DNA of 6,737 nt from Spartobacteria bacterium. Lineage in GTDB: Bacteria > Verrucomicrobiota > Verrucomicrobiia > Chthoniobacterales > Terrimicrobiaceae. The stretch is from assembly GCA_947487745.1 (NCBI GenBank), contig CANKXQ010000078.1, forward strand, positions 1 to 6,737, written 5' to 3'. Below are positions 1-6,737 of this stretch, piece after piece. Made by a program: the position numbers and the translations under genes. A model generated the notes under the pieces. That model was not told where the DNA came from. It worked only from the letters and a program-made list of their open reading frames with translations, and made no database searches. The stretch's first letter is position 1. The number at the start of each line of letters is the position of its first letter.

Positions 1-458
1 GGCGGCTTTGCGGGAATCGATGCGCCCGTGCTCGCAACTGAGCTCAAAAAAGGGGCTTCCTTCAGGGTTTGGGCAGCTCCCTTTAGGCGCTTGGCGGTGT
101 TTGCTTTTGTGCCAATGATGTAGTCGCCACCTTTCTCCAAGATGAGACGCACGATGGCCTCTTTGTTGTGGAGGGGATCGGCTGCGACGATGGCATTGGG
201 ATCCACGGCGGCCAGAAGATCATTGAGCGCATCGTAGCCGGGCATTTTGAGACGCTTGCTCTGCTTTTCACGCACTCTCAGACCGATGGCCTCTCTCTGA
301 CCCTGGGAAAGAGAGACCGCCTTCCTCCAGATATCCAAAACATCGAGTGCACCCATGAGCAACCCCAGCGCGATCAAGCTCAACATCGCTTTCATGGGAT
401 GGCGGCGGCTCTTGGGATGGCGCGGGTCGGGCACTTCGGCGAAGGTATCACTCAGGCG
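1..458 (-). pseudogene. ISAs1-family transposase remnant, 5' part, frameshifted and internally deleted
   Basis: The minus-strand reading frame contains the N-terminal transposase-associated motif FAEVPDPRHPKSRRHP (about 443-396), then a hydrophobic helix, then PGYDALNDLLAAVDP, then ADPLHNKEA and GGDYIIGTKAN (about 180-99). These match the ISAs1/H-repeat-associated transposase family, whose DDE enzymes move insertion sequences by cut and paste. Three lesions are visible. An in-frame TGA at 461-459 lies just before the PDPR motif. VDPNA runs straight into IVAADPLHN, skipping roughly 100 residues that in this family include the first catalytic Asp (the DGK region). A shift at the T6 run (positions 51-46) moves the conserved HGRIDSR motif (30-10) into another frame. 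The gene continues past the left edge. The family call is firm. The size of the internal deletion is an estimate from memory of the family, not an alignment. No terminal inverted repeat was found at the right side. Confidence 0.8.
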
Positions 459-561
459 TCAATCCAGAAAAATTGCGGATGATGAGGGCACGAAATTGCA
501 CGGAACAACGCGCGAATTCCGCGCACGGAGAGCCAAAAGGCAGACTCCGCGATAAAGCGTA
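459..561. other. Spacer between transposase remnant and hisI
   Basis: This 103-base stretch has no convincing gene. A frame upstream of the transposase remnant can be read from a GTG at 491 through the TGA at 461-459, so the lost transposase N-terminus may have lain here. A short palindrome, GCGCG-AATTC-CGCGC, sits at 510-524 with no T run on either side. No insertion-sequence end or target-site duplication could be recognised. Confidence 0.5.
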
Positions 562-577
562 TCAGTTTTTTTGATAC
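559..577. repeat. Inverted repeat overlapping the hisI stop codon
   Basis: GTATCA (559-564) and TGATAC (572-577) form a perfect 6-base-pair stem around GTTTTTT. The hisI stop codon (TGA on the minus strand, 564-562) is inside the stem. It could be a weak transcription end for hisI. However, on the minus strand the loop is A-rich and the stem is followed by GCTTTATC rather than a T run, so a standard intrinsic terminator is not shown. Confidence 0.3.
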
Positions 578-1002
578 ACCTTGCCGTCGTCGAACATTTT
601 CTCCTCTCGGATGGGAAGAGCTTGTGCGGAGCGGTCCATTTCTTGGAAGAAGCAGCTTTCGTAGCCTGTGTGGCAGGCACCGGTTTCTTGCTCGACCTCG
701 AAGAGGAGAACATCCTTGTCGCAGTCCACGAACCAGCGGACGACGCGCTGGGTGTGACCGCTGGACTCGCCTTTGAGCCAGAGCTTGCTGCGAGAGCGGC
801 TCCAGTAGGTCATGAGGCCCTTCTCGAGGGTCATGGCGAGGGATTCGCGGTTCATCCAGGCGAACATGAGCACGCGACCGCTCGGGCGCTCGGAGCCGGA
901 GGCTTCTTGGACGATCACGGGAATCAACCCGTCGGCGGTGAATTTGAAATCGAATTCCACAGGATTGCTAAATGAGCCCTGCTGGATAGCCTCTGCGGAC
1001 AC
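562..1002 (-). CDS. hisI: Phosphoribosyl-AMP cyclohydrolase (HisI, single domain)
   Basis: HisI opens the adenine ring of phosphoribosyl-AMP in the third step of histidine biosynthesis, in the cytoplasm. The family signature is complete: RVLMFAWMN (43-51), [21 protein letters not shown] (65-85), the Mg-binding DCDKD (93-97), and CHTGYESC (110-117), which with Cys94 supplies the zinc-binding cysteines. There is no C-terminal HisE (pyrophosphohydrolase) domain, so this is the monofunctional form. The start is uncertain. GTG at 1002 gives 146 residues and is used here. GTG at 960 gives 132 residues, nearer the usual family length. Neither has a clear ribosome-binding site. The frame stays open further upstream, but that part is antisense to the neighbouring plus-strand gene. 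No other his genes lie in the window. The short acidic tail after residue 125 is not part of the conserved core. Confidence 0.93.
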   Translation of the reverse strand: MSAEAIQQGSFSNPVEFDFKFTADGLIPVIVQEASGSERPSGRVLMFAWMNRESLAMTLEKGLMTYWSRSRSKLWLKGESSGHTQRVVRWFVDCDKDVLLFEVEQETGACHTGYESCFFQEMDRSAQALPIREEKMFDDGKVYQKN

Positions 1003-1022
1003 ATTCGACAAACACAAAGAAT

Positions 1023-2045
1023 ATGTCCGCAGCCACGCAATCCCTCGCAACCGAGTCGCCTGCCTTTCGCAGTGCGGCTCCACAGACGCTGCGCATCCGG
1101 CTTGCCGACATCGCAGGCAATCTTCCCGATGAACAACTTCTGCGGCCGATCGATAAGGACGAAACCATCGATCTCCCCGCAAGCCACATTCTCGCCCACA
1201 TCGTTCCCACCCTTTCCCTGAGCCTGCTGGCGGAGCTTAGGCCTGACCTGATCAAGCCCTTGAGCGGAGTGGTTCGCCTGCCCGCACACCAAATAGCCAA
1301 AGCCTACGCTCTTCTGGAAACAACAGATTTGAAGCCCGACGCACCGGATGATTATTTGTTCCGAGATGAGATCCCCTCACCCTCGGCGCACTTGGGAAAA
1401 ATTCTGGCGCCACCTGACGAGCCAGCCAACGCAGTCGAGGAATTGCCCGCCGAGCCTGCGGAAGCCGATGCAGAGCCGGAGCGCGAAGCCCCGCCGCGCC
1501 GGCTTGCCGAAATCATCAGCAATCTGCCCACTTTCCAACGCGTCACCGAAACGACTTTTCTGACACTCAAACCACTCGCTCCGGATGCGAAGCCATCCAG
1601 CGCCGCCGCGGAATCGGAAATTCCCGACCAGCATGCGTTGCAGGCGCTCTTCATGACGGATGAAAACCTGAGCACCGGCCGCGTTGTGGAACTCTGCGGC
1701 GGACTGCCGGGCATCCAGTCGTGCGTTCTCACCTCCGAGAATCAAGTCGTGGCCTCCCACAACATTCCCGATGGCCTGGACATTGTATCGCTCAGCTCGA
1801 ATGCCGCCGCCATGCTGCGAGCCATGCACGACGCCTCGGCAGGAATGGGCATTGGAGAAATCCCTGCCGTCACGCTCCACACGGCGAGAGGCCCGCTGAG
1901 TATTTTTCAGAAGGAACACCTCGCCATGCTGGTCTTCCACGGCGACCGGGGCTTCGTTCCGGGCGTGCGGGAAAAAATGACTGCCGCGCTCACGGAACTC
2001 ACCCGCGCCCCGCTGGCACTTCCTGCTCCGGCAACTGAGGGCTGA
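1023..2045 (+). CDS. Roadblock/LC7-like domain protein heading the exbB-exbD-tonB cluster
   Basis: This 340-residue protein is soluble, with no signal peptide or membrane segment. Residues about 205-328 resemble a roadblock/LC7 (MglB-like) fold: a helix, then [19 protein letters not shown], a helix ([15 protein letters not shown]), a strand ([15 protein letters not shown]), and [21 protein letters not shown] ahead of a final helix. Such domains usually dimerise and act as platforms or regulators for small GTPases. No GTPase gene is visible here. The N-terminal half holds two copies of a short motif, [10 protein letters not shown] (26-35) and [10 protein letters not shown] (160-169). Two LPA-type segments (51-58, 86-93) lie between them, and a Pro/Glu/Ala-rich linker (about 129-158) precedes the second copy. 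The ATG at 1023 has only a weak AAAGA before it and sits 20 bases from the assumed hisI start, in divergent orientation. ExbB follows after 46 bases. The fold call is by pattern, not search; specific function is unknown. Confidence 0.6.
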   Translation: MSAATQSLATESPAFRSAAPQTLRIRLADIAGNLPDEQLLRPIDKDETIDLPASHILAHIVPTLSLSLLAELRPDLIKPLSGVVRLPAHQIAKAYALLETTDLKPDAPDDYLFRDEIPSPSAHLGKILAPPDEPANAVEELPAEPAEADAEPEREAPPRRLAEIISNLPTFQRVTETTFLTLKPLAPDAKPSSAAAESEIPDQHALQALFMTDENLSTGRVVELCGGLPGIQSCVLTSENQVVASHNIPDGLDIVSLSSNAAAMLRAMHDASAGMGIGEIPAVTLHTARGPLSIFQKEHLAMLVFHGDRGFVPGVREKMTAALTELTRAPLALPAPATEG

Positions 2046-2091
2046 ATGCCATTGCCGCCGGGCGGCACATCATTTAAAGACCAACACCACT

Positions 2092-2712
2092 ATGATGGAA
2101 CTTGTGCAAAAGGGCGGCCCCCTCATGTGGCTCATCCTCGCCTGCAGCGTCACCGGCCTCGGGGTCTTCCTGGAGCGCATCATTTATTTCCACCGCGCAT
2201 CAATCCAGACGGGGGACTTCCTGCGCGGCTTGGCGAATCTCATAAAAAATAAAAACTACGCCGAGGCGATCCAGGAGTGCGCGGCATCCCCCGGCCCTGT
2301 CCCACGCGTGCTCCACGCGATGCTTCTGCGGCATGACGCGCCGCGCGGGGAGTTGCGAGACATCGCGCAGGAGGCTGGCCAACTCGAGGTTCCACGACTG
2401 GAGCGCAATCTGGCCCTTCTTTCGACCATCGCCTATGCCACGCCGCTCATTGGCTTGCTTGGAACGATTCTCGGCCTGTTGACGGCGTTTCAGCAAATCA
2501 CCACCCACGGCGGCTATGCCACGGCGGCCGAAATCGCAGGCGGCGTCTACGAGAGCCTGCTCACCTCCGCAGCCGCTCTCACAGTGGCTTTACCGGCATT
2601 TGTCGCCCACAGCTATCTCTCCGCGAGAGTGAACAATGCCATGCACGACATCGAGCGCGCGGGCATCGAAATGCTCGAAATCCTCCGCGCTCCATCCAAC
2701 GACCAGGCGTGA
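2092..2712 (+). CDS. exbB: ExbB/TolQ/MotA-family proton channel subunit
   Basis: This 206-residue inner-membrane protein has the ExbB layout. A first membrane helix lies near residues 10-28, followed by GVFLERIIYFHRA. A cytoplasmic loop of about 75 residues includes the family feature of an acidic patch before the second helix (EAGQLEVPRLERNLALL, 94-110). Helices two (about 112-133, TPLIGLLGTILGLLTAF) and three (about 154-177, ESLLTSAAALTVALPAF) carry the conserved small-residue and Thr/Ser positions of the proton pathway. With ExbD it converts proton flow into motion of a TonB-like protein. The ATG at 2092 is followed at once by a second ATG at 2095; neither has a Shine-Dalgarno sequence. 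The stop overlaps the exbD start by four bases. The TolQ role is possible, but the TonB-like gene two positions on favours ExbB. It is somewhat shorter than the Escherichia coli protein. Confidence 0.92.
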   Translation: MMELVQKGGPLMWLILACSVTGLGVFLERIIYFHRASIQTGDFLRGLANLIKNKNYAEAIQECAASPGPVPRVLHAMLLRHDAPRGELRDIAQEAGQLEVPRLERNLALLSTIAYATPLIGLLGTILGLLTAFQQITTHGGYATAAEIAGGVYESLLTSAAALTVALPAFVAHSYLSARVNNAMHDIERAGIEMLEILRAPSNDQA

Positions 2713-3110
2713 AACTCCAACGCTCGCCGAGCCTGCATCCAGCCCTGCTTTTCATCGCGCCATCCCTCGATGTCGTGCTGGCCTTGATTTTTTTCATTGT
2801 TTTGAGCACCTCCTTCCTTTTGCAGCCCGGGGTGGGCGTCTCGGTGCCGGACTCGCCCTTCCTGCTCGCCCCGCAACGGAATCCTCTCATCATCAGCATC
2901 GTCGCGGCGCCACTCTCGTCCGTGTATTTTGAAAACGAGGAGACGACCCTCGAAGAGCTTCGCAACAAGCTCCGCGCCCGCACGGGAAGAAACCACACGC
3001 TCATCATCAAAACCGACCGTCACGCCCCATTTGAAAAGCTCGCCTCCGTCATGAACATCTCGCTCGGTCTCGGTTACCCCACGGTTATCGCCACCTCGGA
3101 GGAAAAGTGA
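2709..3110 (+). CDS. exbD: ExbD/TolR-family protein
   Basis: This 133-residue protein has a short cytoplasmic N-terminus, one membrane helix (about 16-37), and a periplasmic domain with the ExbD/TolR pattern (PLIISIVAAPLSSVYFENEE, TLEELRNKL, HTLIIKTDRHAPFEKLASVM). Asp21 at the start of the helix, in PSLDVVLALIFFIVLST, is the membrane Asp known to be essential for proton coupling in this family. Start is GTG at 2709 within a GTGA overlap with the exbB stop, so translation is likely coupled; no Shine-Dalgarno sequence precedes it. The 3' end encodes SEEK through a GGAGGAAAA stretch that serves as ribosome-binding site for the next gene. It works with ExbB at the inner membrane. Confidence 0.92.
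   Translation: MKLQRSPSLHPALLFIAPSLDVVLALIFFIVLSTSFLLQPGVGVSVPDSPFLLAPQRNPLIISIVAAPLSSVYFENEETTLEELRNKLRARTGRNHTLIIKTDRHAPFEKLASVMNISLGLGYPTVIATSEEK
3098..3102 (+). promoter_or_regulatory. Ribosome-binding site of the tonB-like gene
   Basis: GGAGG lies four bases before the GTG at 3107 and inside the end of exbD. It is the only strong Shine-Dalgarno match in front of a gene in the window, and it supports the GTG start and coupled translation. Confidence 0.7.
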
Positions 3111-3841
3111 AAACCCCGGCGCTGCTTTTCAAGTGGCCCCACCGCCACCGCATCCACCTCATCCTCCCGGCCATGCTTGTTTTGGCGGCGTTGGCGCATG
3201 GAGGAATTTTTTTTCTGTTCTCGGTCGCCAATCCCCCGGTGAAAGCCGATGGACTACGCCCGGCGCGGGTTTATTTCGTAGGCGAAAACAATCCTGCGCT
3301 TGCCCAACTGGAGAGCACTCTGACCTCCAACGACCCCGTGCTTTTTGCGCCTCGCCATGGCGATTCGACCTCGAGGGAATCCATCGCTGTTTACAATCCC
3401 CAATACGCCTCGGCCAAAACAGCCCTCCTCAATATGCCCCCGCGAAGAAAAACGGATGACGATGCATCTCCCGCCTCAGTTCCTGTTGCCATCTCAAAAC
3501 CTCCACGCCAGCGAAACGCCTCCGCAATTCGTCAAGACTCAAACAGCCTCACAGCATCACCGGAACTGGCTGAGCGCCTACCGGAGCCTCCACGCGAAAT
3601 TCTCCCTCCCCAGAAAACCGACGCCGACTCGCTCGATTCCGCCTCGTTTTTTGTGGGCATCCGCTCGGATGGCACTGTCGCCCACATCCTGCCATCCCGC
3701 TCCTCCGGCAATGCAGACCTTGATCTCCAGGCCCTCCAAGTCCTCAAATCCCTTCGCTTCGCCCCGGCCGAAAACATCCCGCTGGCCTGGGGATTCGTGA
3801 ATTTCCAATTCGGCGCGGGCATCCACAGCCCTGCATCATGA
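3107..3841 (+). CDS. tonB: TonB-like energy-transducing protein
   Basis: The 244-residue protein has a basic N-terminus (FKWPHRHRIH), one membrane anchor (about 17-40), a variable Pro/Ser/Arg-rich periplasmic stretch (about 60-175), and a C-terminal TonB domain (about 180-237: FFVGIRSDGTVAHILPSRSS, then DLDLQALQVLKSLRFAPAENIPLAW and VNFQF). His31 in the anchor (LAALAHGGIFFLFSV) aligns by eye with the membrane His that TonB proteins use when coupling to ExbB/ExbD. The protein should span the periplasm and act on outer-membrane receptors. The start is GTG at 3107, in a GTGA overlap with exbD. It is the one start here with a clear Shine-Dalgarno sequence (GGAGG, 3098-3102). The linker lacks the long Pro-Lys/Pro-Glu repeats of enterobacterial TonB. 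A TonB-domain protein with another role is possible. Confidence 0.85.
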   Translation: MKTPALLFKWPHRHRIHLILPAMLVLAALAHGGIFFLFSVANPPVKADGLRPARVYFVGENNPALAQLESTLTSNDPVLFAPRHGDSTSRESIAVYNPQYASAKTALLNMPPRRKTDDDASPASVPVAISKPPRQRNASAIRQDSNSLTASPELAERLPEPPREILPPQKTDADSLDSASFFVGIRSDGTVAHILPSRSSGNADLDLQALQVLKSLRFAPAENIPLAWGFVNFQFGAGIHSPAS

Positions 3842-4077
3842 TTCGCATGCCCCTGCCATGGTTGGTGTTTACGGCGCTTTTTATCTTTCTCGCGGGAATC
3901 CTCTTCACATGGATTTGCTACGAGATCGCTCGCCGTCGCCGCGAAGCGCGTAAGTTTCGCTTGTGGACCCAGTGTCCCATCTGCGCCTTCCAATACAAAG
4001 TCGATCCCGAAGCTCGAATTCAAAAGTGCCCCCAATGCGGCAGTAAAAACGAACACATTCCGATCAAGCCGATCTGA
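3838..4077 (+). CDS. Small membrane-anchored zinc-ribbon protein
   Basis: This 79-residue protein has one membrane helix (about 6-27, LPWLVFTALFIFLAGILFTWI), then a strongly basic juxtamembrane segment (ARRRREARKFR, 31-41), which by the positive-inside rule puts the C-terminus in the cytoplasm. A four-cysteine zinc ribbon follows: CPIC (46-49) and CPQC (64-67), 14 residues apart, with a Phe-Gln-Tyr-Lys strand between, as in zinc-ribbon and zinc-finger/thioredoxin-type N-terminal modules. The ATG at 3838 forms an ATGA overlap with the tonB stop, so it is probably the last gene of the cluster; an ATG at 3847 is an alternative start. I do not recognise a named family. A structural or metal-sensing adaptor role for the ExbB/ExbD/TonB complex is a guess from position only. 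Confidence 0.8.
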   Translation: MIRMPLPWLVFTALFIFLAGILFTWICYEIARRRREARKFRLWTQCPICAFQYKVDPEARIQKCPQCGSKNEHIPIKPI

Positions 4078-6199
<2,122 letters not shown>

Positions 6200-6209
6200 C
6201 TCCAACCAC

Positions 6210-6253
6210 TTTAACAACCCGCTCCGGTTCGCACAGAGCCGGAGCCTGTTAAA
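6210..6253 (+). other. Two-part hairpin in the dnaK-groES spacer
   Basis: The inner stem is GCTCCGG (6221-6227) with CCGGAGC (6239-6245), extended by a U-G pair, with a loop of about nine bases. The outer stem is TTTAACA (6210-6216) with TGTTAAA (6247-6253). A 4-by-1 internal loop separates the two perfect 7-base-pair stems. No T run follows on the plus strand; the sequence continues as an A-rich leader to groES. It is therefore unlike a standard terminator and more like an mRNA processing, stability or partial-attenuation element. Function is inferred only. Confidence 0.6.
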
Positions 6254-6283
6254 AACAAAACCAACAAAACGACACATAAACAC

Positions 6284-6580
6284 ATGGCAAACCCAAACAT
6301 CAAACCTCTCGGAGACCGCGTGCTCGTGAAGCCGCTCGAAGAGAAGGAAATCAGCAAAGGCGGGATCATCATTCCCGACTCCGCAAAAGAGAAACCACAG
6401 GAAGCCCAAGTCGTGGCCCTCGGCACCGGCAAACGCGATGACGACGGCAAGCTCGTCGAATTCACAGTGAAAGTCGGCGACAAAGTCCTCGTTTCCAAAT
6501 ACGGCGGCACCGAAGTCAAAGTCGAAGGAGAGTCCTACACCATCATGCGTGAAGACGACATCCTCGGCATCATCGGCTAA
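6284..6580 (+). CDS. groES: Co-chaperonin GroES (Cpn10)
   Basis: GroES forms the seven-subunit lid on GroEL. The 98-residue protein is of normal length and carries [15 protein letters not shown] (8-22), the mobile loop with [14 protein letters not shown] (26-39) whose Ile-rich part docks onto Gro[10 protein letters not shown] (43-50), [18 protein letters not shown] (62-79), and a C-terminal DDILGII. The ATG at 6284 is clear from homology and has an A-rich leader (AAACAC) rather than a Shine-Dalgarno sequence. It lies between dnaK (84 bases before) and groEL (43 bases after), so the three chaperone genes probably share a transcript or a stress response. Nothing is missing. Confidence 0.98.
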   Translation: MANPNIKPLGDRVLVKPLEEKEISKGGIIIPDSAKEKPQEAQVVALGTGKRDDDGKLVEFTVKVGDKVLVSKYGGTEVKVEGESYTIMREDDILGIIG

Positions 6581-6585
6581 TCACA

Positions 6586-6620
6586 ACTTAAAACTTAATC
6601 CTTAAAACTTAAAAACTAAT
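6586..6620 (+). repeat. 7-base tandem repeat in the groES-groEL spacer
   Basis: The 43-base spacer is largely a degenerate heptamer array: ACTTAAA, ACTTAAT, CCTTAAA, ACTTAAA, AACTAAT. It contains a perfect 12-base direct repeat, CTTAAAACTTAA, at 6587-6598 and 6601-6612 (offset 14). There is no Shine-Dalgarno sequence. The stretch is almost free of G and should be unstructured, which may help ribosomes load at the groEL start. Confidence 0.75.
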
Positions 6621-6623
6621 CAC

Positions 6624-6737
6624 ATGGCAGCAAAACAACTCCTATTCGACGAAGCAGCACGTCACGCGCTCCTTCGTGGTGTCGAGAAACTCGCACGCGC
6701 CGTCCAAGCAACCCTCGGGCCATCAGGACGCAACGGC
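6624..6737 (+). CDS. groEL: Chaperonin GroEL, N-terminal fragment cut by the window edge
   Basis: The first 38 residues are visible, beginning [19 protein letters not shown] and including [19 protein letters not shown]. This matches the start of GroEL (Cpn60), the double-ring ATP-driven folding chamber that works with GroES. The frame is intact to the last base of the window. The ATP-binding TLGP motif is present. The usual family version continues GPKGRNV or GPAGRNV, so Ser and the final Gly here are variants, the last residue being at the window edge. Placement after groES is the standard order. Confidence 0.96.
   Translation, partial: MAAKQLLFDEAARHALLRGVEKLARAVQATLGPSGRNG

Noticed and set aside
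168..482. Plus-strand open frame opposite the transposase remnant
   Set aside because: It is the exact antisense of the ISAs1 frame, whose motifs are clear on the minus strand.
510..524. GCGCG-AATTC-CGCGC palindrome as an insertion-sequence end or terminator
   Set aside because: It has no T run on either strand, does not resemble ISAs1 termini as I know them, and such short GC palindromes occur by chance.
1003..1182. Open extension of the hisI frame upstream on the minus strand, giving a 206-residue protein
   Set aside because: The extra N-terminal part does not resemble HisI and is antisense to the roadblock-like gene; the HisI domain is complete without it.
2046..2252. Plus-strand open frame starting with ATG just after the roadblock-like gene stop
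   Set aside because: It runs out of frame through the 5' part of exbB and has no family pattern. The ExbB frame is clearly the coding one.

Overview
The window looks like a chromosomal segment of a GC-rich Gram-negative bacterium. The best guess is a member of the Verrucomicrobiota, possibly the Spartobacteria/Chthoniobacterales. The support is indirect: dnaK lies directly upstream of groES-groEL, there is an ExbB/ExbD/TonB-type energy-transducing cassette, the DnaK has the Gram-negative-type N-terminal insertion, most starts lack a Shine-Dalgarno sequence and have A-rich leaders, and there is an ISAs1-like transposase remnant. No lineage marker such as rRNA is present, so this assignment is inference.

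Layout. Positions 1-458 (minus strand) carry the decayed N-terminal and middle part of an ISAs1-family transposase, cut by the left window edge. Positions 562-1002 (minus) encode HisI, phosphoribosyl-AMP cyclohydrolase. Diverging from it, positions 1023-4077 (plus) form a compact five-gene cluster: a 340-residue protein with a C-terminal roadblock/LC7-like domain, ExbB, ExbD, a TonB-like protein, and a small membrane-anchored zinc ribbon. The last three junctions are 4-base stop/start overlaps (GTGA, GTGA, ATGA), which points to one translationally coupled transcript. Positions 4078-4270 are an AT-rich regulatory gap with a small hairpin followed by a T run. Positions 4271-6199 encode DnaK, 6284-6580 GroES, and 6624 to the right edge the first 38 codons of GroEL.

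How the genes work together. ExbB and ExbD should form an inner-membrane proton channel that energises the TonB-like protein, which reaches across the periplasm to outer-membrane transporters. The roadblock-like protein and the zinc ribbon are unassigned co-operonic partners and are the least explained part of the window. DnaK and GroES/GroEL form the cytoplasmic folding machinery. They probably share a promoter region upstream of dnaK, with a long hairpin between dnaK and groES and a 7-base tandem repeat between groES and groEL. Most of the window is ordinary housekeeping sequence. No CRISPR array, tRNA, rRNA or intact mobile element is visible.
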